From: Trichostrongylus colubriformis
Lineage: Eukaryota; Nematoda; Chromadorea; Rhabditida; Trichostrongylidae
DNA length: 64,000 nt
NCBI GenBank assembly: GCA_963978905.1
Contig: OZ022256.1
Coordinates: 16,617,731-16,681,730, forward strand
Direction: 5' to 3'
In this document: in pieces, positions 22,992 through 33,778 of the stretch
Layout of the letters: each line of letters starts with the position of its first letter
How positions within the stretch are numbered: position 1 is the stretch's first letter
Notes under the pieces: generated by a model
Told to the model about the DNA's origin: nothing
The model's input: only the letters and a program-made list of their open reading frames with translations
Databases searched by the model: none
Made by a program: the position numbers and the translations under genes

Positions 22992-24771
22992 CTGATTGCT
23001 GATTTCAGATTCGTGGCAGGTCTTGATATGCTAGTTTTTCGAAATGGTTTCGGTTACTCGGTAATGAACCTTCTCAGACAGCGCCGTTACAATGCAATTA
23101 CTGAGAGTTTTTAGGTAAAATTATATATGAACATGTATACAATACGTATTGCATGTTGACTATGGTGCTGGAAACCAACTAGTCATTTAAATGATTACAC
23201 ACCTGGTCATCATCCCAACCACACAAAAAAGTGATCTTTTTTTTTGCTTTACACCCTGCTTTCAAGGCAATTAGAGACACATTTTCCCGAAAAATTTTCT
23301 GTAAGGGCACATGCGATTACTTTTGGGTCTACAAAACAGCGTTCAGACAATAATGACCTGCATTTAGCTACAGTAAACTGTGCCCCGTGCTGCTCCTAAT
23401 GGCCTATGGGTTACATTACAAGCTGAGCAAATTTGCTTAAAACCGGCACATCCACTTCTAACTGCCCTTTTTCCTACCATCTTCTTGTAAATTTCCGGTA
23501 TTTCCAATGCTTATAAAGCTCATATGCGGATCACTCCTCAGTCCACATGAGGCCATGTACGGCGAGGATTTTAACCCAGTTAGTGCTACAACAAGTACTG
23601 AAGCAGACGGTGTGAAAGAAACTGTTCCGGCCTGAGTAATCTGTGCTTCTTATATTCACCTTGCCTTTTTTGGAGCAGATTTGAAGGCACATTTCACGAT
23701 AACAGATAAGTCGATTTAAATTCTCGAAAAAGTAATTCCTTAGGTAACTGTCCAGCTTCCACCTTTTTGCGCCAAGGTGCGCCATCACGGCGCTACACCT
23801 TCTCAAACCCACTGCGACCACGCCCATTTTTCGCTCATTTGACCCACTAAAGGAGCTCAAAGTTAAGAGTTCAAAGTCCGGATGGTTGCCAAGAAAACTG
23901 CTGCCTCAAGAAATTAAGTAGACTTATCTGTGTGTTGTGGAATGTGCCTTCGAAGAGATTATCATCAAAGATAATTAACTTGCAGATAAAAAGAGTGGTT
24001 ATATCGGGTACTTTTCTAGTTTTATTTCGATCGAAACTTTGTTTTGAAAACTGTTCACACGTACTCCAGTATCGAATCTCATTTATATCAACCAATTCGT
24101 TTTTCTGATGTGTTCAGTTGCTGGCCAAAGATCAAGAAAAAGGACCAGCGGTGGCATAATTGCACGATCTCGGAGGGATTTATCGTGCCTATGCAATTTT
24201 GAATAGAAGCCAAATGCATGGCTCATTCTAGAAGCTCTCATTCACTATGAATATTTTCTTTTACCTCTTCATTACAGCCATAGGAGGAGCTCAATCGAAT
24301 CGAAAACCCTACCCTTTCTTCCGGTATTTTCAGACAACTTCTTTGACTATTACTTTCACACATCATTCCAATACGAAGTGCTACCATCACTTGTGCACTT
24401 GGGCCAAATATGGATAGTGTAGAATAAGGGCATATGCCTGAGCCTATGCGGTTGACCTGTAAAACATCCTTATCGGAAAAGCTCTAAATGCGTGTGGCCA
24501 TACGCCTACGTCTACCGTCGTTCACACCTGTCCTGCACGCGTATGTGGCTCCGCCCCATTGTGTACTCGTCTCCGCCTCCAAGTGTACGCGCCAGTTGCA
24601 GCACGGTTGAGCTTTCGTGCCTTGCATTTCCATGCAGTTTCGTTGGTTGACGTGGGGGGAGGGGCATACTCGTTGACAGCGCATCACCTATATTCTATAT
24701 AAGATAGCATTTTGGAATGTGTCACTGTCATTTTTATTCCCTACAGCTCAGATAGTCTGATACTTTTTCAC
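22992..24771. other. Unassigned stretch with a diverged repeat
   Basis: The minus-strand frame at 23531-23860 overlaps a sequence (CGCCATCACGGCGCTACACC near 23779) that returns in diverged form at 44820-44860. It is therefore probably repeat-derived. A second minus-strand frame (23871-24095) has no domain. A GC-rich block at 24490-24690 is unassigned. Confidence 0.3.
24733..24738 (-). promoter_or_regulatory. Poly(A) signal AATAAA (minus strand)
   Basis: TTTATT on the plus strand, 34 bases downstream of the stop codon of the minus-strand exon at 24772-24959. Confidence 0.5.
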
Positions 24772-24959
24772 TCAATGATTCTTAGTATCCCATGCAAAGG
24801 CTACCGCACAACAGGCATATGTGGTACACTTTATCTGGTCTATACGTCTCAGCAGTTTCTTTGACATTTTAGGCGATAGCGCTGGACTTACTGCTGACAG
24901 TGACTGAGAATCACTATGAAGCATCTTCTCTGAGTTCCTCAACAGAGCGCCGGAGAAAG
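24772..24959 (-). CDS. Terminal exon of a minus-strand gene
   Basis: After the acceptor ACTTTTCCAG the frame runs 61 codons to TGA (SGALLRNSEKMLHSDSQSLS, then KMSKKLLRRIDQIKCTTYACC and AVAFAWDTKNH) and a poly(A) signal follows within 40 bases. The exon starts in phase 1. An internal GTAAGT (about 24887) could be a donor for an alternative form. A plausible start exon lies upstream near 25165 (MTVTASHSFSNINNDQRKF), but its phase does not fit. Family not recognised. Confidence 0.45.
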
Positions 24960-25930
24960 CTGGAAAAGTGCGACACAATTGTCGCCCGGAAAAGCTTCTT
25001 GTATAGAGAAGCGTGGCGGGCTAGCTGCTGTGGGGCTGCTGTTTTGAATCGAATCGGTTTTTGTGGCGTCAAAAGGTCGTCACGTCCGAGCGAACGATGT
25101 TTTCGGTGGTGAATTTGCGCTGGTCATTGTTAATGTTAGAGAAGCTGTGCGATGCTGTCACTGTCATTGTGATTCTTTAAACGATCAATATTCATCATTA
25201 CTAGTAATATTCAGAATGTGACCAAGCTCTGTGTGTTTCTTGTCCTCATAAAGCTGCCATCCTCCAGAGAGAAATTCTTGCTTTCCTGCATCTTGTCGCT
25301 TCGTATAAAGTAAAAATTCAACCGTTTTATTAATTTTTATTTATTCATGGGCCTTTTGTCCTGCTTCTCTCTAATGAAGCCCTTCTATCGCATCGTAGCT
25401 TTTGAAGCTTGAAGTGAACCCACAGAACTTAAAAAACCTAGCCGTTATCGGAAGTCAAGAAGGTTAGGTTTTTAGCACTCGCATTTTTGCACTTTGGGGA
25501 TGCGCCACGAATTCCTCTTTCTGATACTGATTCATCCATCGAAAAAAAAAGCTTCATTCACCTTACTAGGCACTAGTCTAGCATTCCAAAAAACCTTGGA
25601 AAAACCCTGTGGATAGCAGAAGAACATTTTCTTCCATTTATTTTCGTCTTCGTTTTCATTTCATCTCCATTCCTATCCATGTAATCACTATCTGTGCACA
25701 AATATTCTATTGACAACTCTTCAAAGTTCAAGATAAACAGTAAAGATACAACAGGACAGAGTAGTCCAAGATAGACACCTATTTTTGGTTGGTGTTACTA
25801 TATTCAATTGTGCATTGAATTCTGCCTGTTTTTTTTTTTTTGAAACCCGTCATGGTAATCCTTTTCCAATCTCATTCTTACCTTACGTATAAGTCATATG
25901 AACCACATAGTTTACTGTGAACACTAAAAA
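24960..25930. other. No further gene recognised
   Basis: It may contain 5' exons of the minus-strand gene at 24.8 kb (open frame near 25060-25165). The rest is AT-rich with a T run at 25830-25842. Confidence 0.3.
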
Positions 25931-25934
25931 CAAT

Positions 25935-26115
25935 AAGCTATGGTAAATATACCATTCAGAAGTTGAGTTAAGGTGAGGGAGGTCTTGCAAATGTGCTAGT
26001 TCGTTTTCAGTGTAGTTTAATGGATTAGCACATGTGTTAGGAAAGCATGGAGCGCGGGTGCGAGCCCCGTCTGTGAGCGAGGCTTTTGCACATAACTCAC
26101 GTACTTATAGTAACA
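25935..26115 (+). mobile_element. tRNA-derived SINE, family 1
   Basis: Shares AAGCTATGGTAAATATACCATTCAGAA, TAATGGATTAGCACAT, GGAAAGCATGGAGCGCGGGT and a 3' AGGCTTTTGCACATAACTCA with the copies at 10.7 and 32.0 kb. The B box is altered (GGTGCGAGCCC), so it is an older copy. Confidence 0.7.
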
Positions 26116-26274
26116 TTCGCACCGCGGACTGTGACAAAAATCAGCAGTTATCAAAACAAAAGAACCGGAAACAATCTCTCCCTGGTGTCATCAGAGAATA
26201 GAGATTGAAAAATTATGTTGGCCAATGTTGGCCATGAATACTGGTTGAGCAGGAAGCCGCTATGGCCGCTTTAA

Positions 26275-26699
26275 AGGAATCGTCCATGGAAAATAAGTTT
26301 TTGTGTTACCCATATATTTATGTTGTATTTGCCTAATGTTGGCCTCACGCAAAATTTCACGTGGAAAAATGTGAATCTGGCTGAGATACAGCACCACAAA
26401 GTGCGGTCCAGGTGGGCGGGGCCTCCGTGTAAAAGCCTCGTCCCGTCGTCCGCCGCCGCTAGGAACGGAGAGTGGGACTGTTTAAGTAACCTTCTGTTCT
26501 TACAATGCGTCTCCGACCACGGCGGACGACGGGACGAGGCTTTTACACGGAGGCCCCGCCCACCTGGACCGCACTTTGTGGTGCTGTATCTCAGCCAGAT
26601 TCACATTTTTTCGCGTGAAATTTTGCATGAGGCCAACATTAGGCAAATACAACATAAACATATGGGTAACACAAAACTCATTTTCCGTGGACCATTCCT
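26275..26699. mobile_element. TTAA foldback element, family 1, best copy
   Basis: A near-perfect palindrome. Arms run from AGGAATCGTCCATGG through CATATATTTATGTTGTATTTG, TTTCACG, GAGATACAGC and CCACAAAGTGCGGTCCAGGT to CGTCCCGTCGTCCGCCGC and back, around a loop near 26465-26515. TTAA stands directly outside both ends (26271-26274 and 26700-26703). Other copies: 28592-28998, 51570-51995, 52745-53105 and 60343-60721. It is non-coding; long frames across it are palindrome artefacts. Confidence 0.9.
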
Positions 26700-26716
26700 T
26701 TAATGATAGATTTCAG

Positions 26717-27113
26717 ACGGGATCGATTACATGAGGCCAAGCAATTCAGAAAATTTTGACGCCTGCCAGATCGAACATGATTTTGCACTGAACCTGGTAG
26801 GTGCTCGGGCAAGCACATTCTATATTACGCATCGTGTGACTTTGCCAGGACTATTCCTAAGGCCCCTAAAAAGTATGCAAACGACCCTCTGTGGAAAAAC
26901 TGCAGCACGAGCTCCCTTCTTTCGAAAGTAAGAAATCAGATAGTGAAGCCGGGTTTTGTGTTTCTGTAACCCACCAACCCCTCGTTCAGCTTGCATTATT
27001 TGGAAAGCGATCAGTTCACCTGGTCAGCACATCTATCACTCCTCGATTCCTCGAATAATTATATTTTAATTATAGTATTAAAAGCCCAATTGTTTCAGCT
27101 TAAGCCGCGATGA
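26717..27113 (+). CDS. 3' exons of an unrecognised gene next to a MITE
   Basis: Exon 26717-26796 follows acceptor GATTTCAG and encodes GIDYMRPSNSENFDACQIEH, donor GTAGGT, phase 0. A second exon ending at 26927 with donor GTAAGA encodes TIPKAPKKYANDPLWKNCST. The terminal exon 27099-27113 (acceptor GTTTCAG; LKPR, stop) joins it in phase 0. The first two do not join cleanly: the natural acceptor TTTGCCAG at 26848 is one phase off, and an in-phase junction would need a 17 bp intron. So either an exon is missed, the gene is broken, or the assembly has an indel. The foldback MITE ends only 13 bases before the first exon. No family recognised. Confidence 0.45.
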
Positions 27114-28591
27114 AAATAGAAATTTTTAGGTGATGCACTTCATGCAGCCACTTCTTCAGCCAAAGATGTTTTTCCAGTACTACTCGTGTATTGTAAGGCA
27201 ACTTAGGTGCATTGCTCTAACCAAAGCAACTTGACCTTGTCAAACTTTATTTCCTTTGACTTTTACAGTTACCACATGTAAGCAGACTTCTGTGGATTGG
27301 TTTGTGGTGAGTGTTGTGATGGCACATAACTAGGCAAACTTTGCGAAACTACTGATTTATACCCATTTCAAGAGCCTAGCTAGGTGGTTGGTCTACGCGT
27401 ATCAGAGACAATGACAGGAGTGATGTTGTTATTGGGATTTCTTAGGTTGATTCACCCAAATGAGAGTTACGGGTCCAAAAGGACCACCTGAGGCGAAATT
27501 TCCAGTGGAAAGTGCACCACTGGGCTTCGTACGACGGCTGTCACCTGTTTTAACATGACCCGTCCCTTTTCCAACCTGGCCCGACCCTTTTTCGTAACCA
27601 ACGGTGAGGAGAGAGCCTTATTTTTCGGGTGTTCTACCGACCTATCCCCTTTTTCTTCACTTTCGTACCAACATGCACCACTCAACTTTCATATTCAACA
27701 GCCTTTTCCATGTCACTATCGCTGCAACCATATCGGATCACAGTTATCGCTACCGCTGTCTTTTATGATAAAGACAAAAATAAAGATAAAGATGTATGAA
27801 ATCAAACAATTATTGTGCCTTCCATCATACAGGACACTTTCCAATGAAAGTCAGTAACAATGAAAAATACCTACTTACTTTTCTTTCTCTGTTCCCATAC
27901 TGAATTGACCGGCACACAGCACTGTTGACCTGGCTTGCTGGAACACTTACACAACACCTTGGATTTGTAAATGTTGTAGAAAAAAACAGCACTGAAATCG
28001 AGATTGATCACTCTCAAGTACCCAATGGGATGTTATCATACACGGTAAAGGTAACCCATCCGACGTCATCTTCCTAAAATGCGCCATTCAGAATCGTAGA
28101 GGTACTGTAGGCGGTAGAATTCTACATTCACAGGTACAACTACATACGTCAAGGCTTTTATCAAACTAATTGCACCCCGCTTATCCTCCTCGAGATTTTC
28201 TTATAAATAGTTGATGGACCATTCTTTAGTTTGACTCACCCACTGATCTAACAAAGTTATCAGTGATGTCATCCTGTACATGTTGACTCAGTAATCCTTC
28301 CGCTTCTTGTCTCACTTTTCTTCCGGCGGCGAGTTCTTCATGCGATTCCGATCTAACCTCTCTTCCTCATGTAATATCATAGTCTGCTATTGAAGATAAG
28401 TCATTATTGTGGATCAGACGATGAATTAAAGCAGGGTTGCCTTTCTGCGTACCTCGCCTCTTCTGTACTTCTGATTCATTTGTTTAGCTTCTTATCACCC
28501 ACTGCTACTGGGTCGTTCCAAAAGTTCTTGCGGCTTCCAATCTCCAGTTTCGAATGGGCATATCTCTGCCATACAAGTTTCAATCAATAAA
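27114..28591. other. Unassigned stretch
   Basis: A 100-codon plus frame (27555-27857) and the overlapping 72-codon minus frame have no domain. A possible hydrophobic exon at 28437-28547 (acceptor AAGCAG; GCLSAYLASSVLLIHLFSFL) could belong to the next gene. Repeated AAAGATAAAGA-type sequence lies near 27775. Confidence 0.3.
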
Positions 28592-28998
28592 AGGAATAGT
28601 CCACGGGAAATGAGTTTTCTTGTTACCCATATATTTATGTTGTATTTGCCTGATAAGGGCCGCATGCAAAGTTTCACGCGAAAATTGAGAGTTTGGCTAT
28701 GATATGCTCCCCTAATTCTCGGCTGGGTGGGTAGAGCCTAGAAGCCACGTCCTATCGTCCGCCGCTGTTGGAAACGGAGAGTGGGGCTATCTATGTAACT
28801 TTCTGTTCCTCCAATGCGGCTCCGACCGCTGCGGACGATGGGTTGGGCTTTTGCTCGGTTGCCCCGCACAACCGGCCAAGACTTTGTGCTGCTATATCTT
28901 GGCCAGATTCACATTCTTCGCGTGAAACTTCGTGTGCGCAGACAAATACAATATAAATATATGGGTGGCAAAAAACTCAATTTTCCATATTCACGAAT
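28592..28998. mobile_element. TTAA foldback element, family 1, diverged copy
   Basis: AGGAATAGTCCACGGGAAATG at the left, CCCATATATTTATGTTGTAT, GCATGCAAAGTTTCACGCG and the GC-rich centre with GTCCGCCGCTGTTGG are all present. The right end (CATATTCACGAATT) has decayed. Confidence 0.75.
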
Positions 28999-29056
28999 TA
29001 GCATATTTTATCCAACAAGACAAACTTGCTTATCTCTGAATTAATCTCTGTTCTAG

Positions 29057-29831
29057 CCAACTAGACATAAGCTCGCTTATTTCGGTTGCGCAAAACTGCC
29101 AAGATCTGTTGACGATGAGTTTGTTGAAGATCGCTTCAGTATCGTACTGGGTACACAGGCGTTTTTCTCAAAAAAAGGTGTCCAGACGCTCCAAGAAACG
29201 TTAGTCCTGCCCATTTACCTTTTTCAGAGTTGTTTGCGCAGCATGCATTGTCGTTAAAGAAAGATTCCTTCACATTAGCCAATACTAAGCTCATGATATC
29301 CAGCTGGCGATGTATCTGGCAGACTTCCTCATGGGACTTCTCAGTCGTAATACTTTACTGCGATCCATGAAGCTATGGTGGATCAGAGCGGCGGTAGGCC
29401 TCCACACCGCCTCTATGGTTACGACGTTGATCGCTATGAACTTGGCCTTTGTCCAACCATTGTGCACATCGTCCCCGAATGTTCTACAGAGTAATTTATC
29501 AATCATATATCACAGTGCGGTTAAGAAATGGGTCGTTTATGAGCTGAAGAAGAAGAATGTACCGTAAGTTGTGTGGAGGTGTCGTTTGTCCATTGTTCCA
29601 GAGACTTCAAGAAATATTTCAAATATTTAAAATTCGTATAAGCGATATTGCGTTTGAATGGAACGACAAGCGGGCTGCAATATGGTATAGGCAACTCTAA
29701 GGAATAACTAAAAATAATACAGAAAGGTGAACATTCGAAACCGCAAGGGCTTTCCAGACGACCTGAAACTTCCTGTCTTCAGCATCCACCGTCCGAACAA
29801 TTCCAGTCAATCTTGTTTGGTCGTTTTCTAG
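29057..29831 (+). CDS. 3' part of a membrane-protein gene, four phase-matched exons
   Basis: Exons: 29057-29199 (acceptor TGTTCTAG; KLPRSVDDEFVEDRFSIVLG, donor GTTAGT), 29228-29252 (acceptor TTTTTCAG; VVCAACIV, donor GTTAAA), 29304-29563 (acceptor ATATCCAG; donor GTAAGT) and 29723-29831 (acceptor AATACAG; KVNIRNRKGFPDDLKLPVFS, stop TAG). All four junction phases agree, giving at least 178 residues. Splicing of exons 2 and 3 creates a membrane segment (CAACIVLAMYLADFLMGLL); a second lies about 30 residues on (AAVGLHTASMVTTLIAMNLA). A basic stretch VYELKKKNVPK and a polar tail ending SSQSCLVVF follow. The 5' end is not found; a foldback MITE occupies the 60-460 bases upstream. No family recognised. 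Confidence 0.65.
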
Positions 29832-30101
29832 GTGGAACCTGTAGTCGTACTTTTACTTTGCAAGATACGTGCTTCATATGAAAAGTGAGACTTTACTGAG
29901 TGTTTGAGAAGACTGTAAAGCAGAAGCAAAAAAGTTGAATAGGAGATCGCTATCACACGAGCCTGACTTTCAACTCAGTTGTTCTCAAGAACCACGCATT
30001 TTGCGTCTTTGGGTTCGCCTTGGAGCTGCTTGATTGCTTAAAAAGGAAACACTGACTTGAACTGGGCTTAACCTGAGTAAATACTTATGTGAGTCAACGA
30101 G

Positions 30102-30344
30102 TTGGCTCTATCACCTGATTTCAATTTCTGGAACATCCCGGCATTCTTACAATTACCGTACGATTTATCGCATTTCCCCAAACACAGCACAGCTGACAAT
30201 GGAGATAATGGATACTATGAATACACCCGGTTGTCACAGACAATCGCTGCAATAACTTTACTTCGAATTATTCAAGACTGGGTTGAGCATGATAATCACA
30301 GGCCAAAAGGACAAGATTTACTGAAAATATCCGACTTCTTGTAA
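30102..30344 (+). CDS. Terminal-exon-like frame, unrecognised
   Basis: An open frame ending in TAA with strongly protein-like composition: LALSPDFNFWNIPAFLQLPY, then NGDNGYYEYTRLSQTIAAIT and LLRIIQDWVEHDNHRPKGQD. No ATG opens it, so it would be an exon. Possible acceptors are ATGTGAG (30090) or CAAACACAG (30188). It lies 270 bases after the stop of the preceding gene model on the same strand. It might be a separate gene or a remnant. No domain recognised. Confidence 0.4.
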   Translation: MALSPDFNFWNIPAFLQLPYDLSHFPKHSTADNGDNGYYEYTRLSQTIAAITLLRIIQDWVEHDNHRPKGQDLLKISDFL

Positions 30345-31186
30345 TATGAAATAGAGTTAAGAGAAAAGAGTAAGCCATTAAGTAGAAAAGTAGAGTTTAA
30401 GAGGTACTTTTCACTTACACTGGCATTTGCAATTTTCACTGCCGTTTGTGAACAACACCGCAGCTTCATGAAGGCATGGACATCCTTGCCAAGCCCATAT
30501 AATACAATGTGACAGTTTTATGAAACTACCCATAATGGAAAATTCGATTTTTTGAGTTTAGTTATCCCATTCAAAAGGTAAATATCCAACCAGCGTCATA
30601 CAAGGAGTAGGACAAATATAAAAATGGATTTTCATATTTGACTCACCCCTTGTAAAATGGCATTTCGTTAGATTTGGAATGCATGTATTTGTGCTTACAC
30701 ATCCTTAAATTCTCGATTGTTCAGAGTCTGTCAAGTCACTTTTTCCCGTATATCAGAGATCGCAGCTATCTCACAATTCCAGGATCATTAGGAAAGGTTA
30801 GGCAACATCTGGGGCAATTTTGTTGATTTTTTAAATGTGCCGGTTTTATGTACAGGAGGAAGAATGGGGTCAAACGGCTAAAGAATAGAGAAGAAAAAGA
30901 GTAGATTCTTATCCCGCTTTGTACATAATGATTACCTGTTTTTTCTCCTTCTGTATCACTGGTAGTGGGCGAGGCAGGAGTCGAACGAAACCGTAGTCTT
31001 TGAATTCACCACGGAGTTGACCGTCGTGCATCACCGTAGAACCATGTTGAGAAGCATGATGTTACCACCCATGAGCCCCACCACACATGGTCTCTTGAAG
31101 ATCGCGTGTGCCCTGAGCGACCTTTGCGATCTGAATACTCGAAATACCCTTCCGTTGCCTTCCACAAAAAAAAAACAATTCCTCAA
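30345..31186. other. No gene recognised
   Basis: GGCAGGAGTCGAACGAAACC near 30971 looks like the complement of a tRNA-type B box, so a degraded minus-strand SINE head is possible at 30960-31040. Otherwise nothing. Confidence 0.3.
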
Positions 31187-31656
31187 AGGCACAGTTCACG
31201 ATAATATGATTATCTTGATTCCTTCCCCAAGTAGATAGCCGCTTTCACAAGAGCAACATGTGTGCCATCACCGCGGCGTGAGGGTGAGTGCTAAACACGT
31301 GAAGAACCCGTAAATGAGATGACGGCCACCGTCTCAAGATTACCCACACCCATCTTACGATTTGCCAGCAGGGAAGCGGTGGCATATACGTGTATAAGAG
31401 GCATGATATCGACTGCGATAAGAAAAGATTGGGGAAATTTCCATAGGAACAGCGATCTTATCGGATGATATTATCACGCAAAAACTTGTCGAAAGTTTGC
31501 CTCTTGTCTGAAGGCTCGTCGCCAAAGGTCAGAGGCACCTAATTACCATGGTTTTTGAAAGAATTATTCGGCTCTTTCTTCACTTATGTGTTCTTCAGCA
31601 CCTCCAGAGTCCTTATGGAGCGAGACGACGCACGAAAATTATCGTGAATTGTGCCT
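31187..31656. mobile_element. TTAA foldback element, family 3
   Basis: AGGCACAGTTCACGATAAT at 31187 mirrors ATTATCGTGAATTGTGCCT ending at 31656, where TTAA follows. The left flank is TCAA, a one-base variant. Only the ends are clearly inverted; the interior has no coding frame. The terminus AGGCACA is shared with family 2. Confidence 0.65.
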
Positions 31657-31844
31657 TTAAATCTATTCGAAAGCAAAACGACGTAAGAAATTATCATGTC
31701 TTTATGTGCTTATAGAGGGCTACTTAGGCAATATTGTCCAGTTCGCTTCGCTTTGCTTGTAGCTGTCACCCTTCCTGTAACAGTGTCCTCTCCTCGAGAG
31801 ACGTTGGTAATGTTTTTTTTTGCATTTTTCCTTGCTTAAGTTAG

Positions 31845-31965
31845 CTACTGCTAGTGAAGTTATGGGCAAAGGCGTTGGTCTCTCACGAAACTCGAACCCG
31901 CCCTCCATGCTTTCTCGCCAGATGTGCTAATCCATTGCACTAGAAACCTTTTTCATCTCTACCTA
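31845..31965 (-). mobile_element. tRNA-derived SINE, family 1, minus strand
   Basis: Complement of the SINE: AGTTATGGGCAAAGGC, ACTCGAACCCGC (B box), CTCCATGCTTTC and TGTGCTAATCCATTGCACTA (A box) in order. It lies back to back with the plus-strand copy that follows. Confidence 0.65.
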
Positions 31966-31969
31966 TAGG

Positions 31970-32135
31970 TGTGAGAGCCGATAAGCTGTGATAAACATAC
32001 CTTTAAGAAGCTTAGTTAAGGTGAAAGTGGTCTCGGTAGCGTAATGGATTAGCACATAAGCCCGGAAAGCATGGAGTGCGTGTTCGAGCCCCGTCCCAGA
32101 CCAAAGCTTTTGCCTATAGTTCAGCATCCTAATAA
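31970..32135 (+). mobile_element. tRNA-derived SINE, family 1
   Basis: GCCGATAAGCTGTGATAAAC, GTCTCGGTAGCGTAATGGAT, GTTCGAGCCCCG (B box) and AGCTTTTGCCTATAGTTCAG in the same order and spacing as the 10.7 kb copy. Acceptor-stem pairing GGTCTCGG with CCCAGACC is still visible. Confidence 0.7.
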
Positions 32136-32443
32136 AAAAGTTCGCATTGCGGGATGCGGCGAATATCAGCAGTGACCAAAAAATGAAAATCAATGCCTCA
32201 AGTTGGCCTTTCTATTTGCTTCTTGAAACGTTCACTTGTTCACTATTTTTCAAGTTCATAAGCAGAGTGCCCAGAAAGCCAAAATCAGGGCATTCAGCAC
32301 CTGGCCTTCTTCGTTTTCGTCGAAGTCTAAAAATATGACCTCCTCCGCTCTTCTCTTAAATCATAGAATAGTACATCACTGATCAATTTTTTGATACCAG
32401 TTGGGCTATCGCACAGTACTGCGCAAGTAACACAATAGAACTA

Positions 32444-32540
32444 CAGCCCATTTCGGAATGTTAACGTGTACCGAACCCTTTCACCTCTCCACACACTCTC
32501 ACTCTCGCCACTCACCCAAGCCCTGTCACGCAATGGACTG
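32444..32540. mobile_element. Palindromic MITE with Tc1-like ends, copy 3
   Basis: TA then CAGCCCATTTCGG; right end CAATGGACTG then TA. Interior CCTCTCCACACACTCTCACT matches the copies at 11.5 and 15.9 kb. This is the shortest copy. Confidence 0.7.
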
Positions 32541-33221
32541 TACCCCAAACTTGGGTAATTAAAACACAGGGTGGACACACAGACAAACGGACAAACCAAA
32601 CTCCTGGTTTATATAAGGTATGATTGTTGAAACATTTCGGTGAGATAACATCTTCAGATAAAGCCTTAGCTATAAACTGAGAACAGCTGCCGGAACTGCA
32701 GAATATTGCCATCTTCGGATTTTTATCACTATGGTTCGGGATATTAAACAACGAAACGCTTGGGTAAAAAAGATGCGGGAGTTCAAGATTTTATTTCAAA
32801 ATGCTTAAAAGATTTCGCAATGATATTGTAAAGGAGATTTGAGTTTATGGTGAGCTTTTGATTTAAAAAAATAACAAGGGTTTCTAAAGGGCACTATATA
32901 GATGATGTCCCCACGAATCCTTCTTATTAAAACAAACACTCCACTTATTGATGCCTTCCAGATTTATTTCAAATGCGCCTTTGAGGACCCCTTTCTCGGT
33001 AAAAAGTTTCCTTGCTTACACTTTGCCTTTGCTATTGGGGTGTGGATATTCGTTCTCTTGACATATCACATCGTGTTTTGATTATGCTATTTATTTACTT
33101 GCCAAAACAAAAAAGAGAATAAACAAGCATATAGACAGGACAAACAGATACATTTCTTCATACATATTCGAAGATCCTCGGAAAAACAGGGTGCTTAGTC
33201 AAAGTAGCAAGCTTCGGGCTG
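32541..33221. other. No gene recognised
   Basis: AT-rich, with no exon-like frame with splice signals. Confidence 0.35.
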
Positions 33222-33231
33222 TATTTCGGGC

Positions 33232-33506
33232 GGGTGTGGGCAAATATTCCAGCGAATCGCGTGGCCGCCCGCGGCGAGCGGCGTGACGAGTGCCAGTCCA
33301 GTGGCAGAGCATGGCAGGGTTCAAGCGAGGCAGTGTGGCACGGATGGAGGACGCGGGACGGCATGGCTGGGGAGACAGTGTGGCATGGGTGGAGTGCAGC
33401 CACGCTCTGCCGGGCTCCCAACAGCAAAATCGATTCGGCAAGTCGTGCCGATGGCGCCGCGAGCGGTACGCCGCGAAGCGATTCGCTGGAATATTTGCCC
33501 ACACCC
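33232..33506. mobile_element. 275 bp palindromic MITE with 10 bp target duplication
   Basis: GGGTGTGGGCAAATATTCCA at the left is mirrored by TGGAATATTTGCCCACACCC at the right, and the inversion continues through GCGAATCGC and GCCGCCCGCGGCG. The identical 10-mer TATTTCGGGC stands on both sides (33222-33231 and 33507-33516). A 9-11 bp duplication with GG-starting ends points to a Mutator-like element. The several overlapping open frames on both strands here are palindrome artefacts. Confidence 0.85.
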
Positions 33507-33778
33507 TATTTCGGGCTACCATCGTAGAAGGCAGATTAGGATCGATGGCGAAAAGAGAATTTAGTTGTAACGAGCACCGTCTAAACGAAGAAAAGTTGGT
33601 CAGGCCGCCCTCAGATTTCGCCATTATGGAATTTTTGCGATTCTGCGATTTTGCGGTGTCACTGCTCCGCACTCGAATTGCGGCAATGTAATATCTTGAA
33701 GACAGTGATAAGGGTTATAGGAGTGATAAGGAATCGCTAGAAGGAGTCATTCACTTAAAAGCTAGGTGTCTAGGAAGC

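Noticed and set aside
26320..26703. 127-codon open frame
   Set aside because: It lies wholly inside a foldback MITE palindrome, so the frame mirrors itself and has no independent coding support.
33158..33691. Five overlapping open frames of 93-157 codons on both strands
   Set aside because: The GC-rich palindromic MITE lacks stop codons in several frames at once; this is a composition effect.
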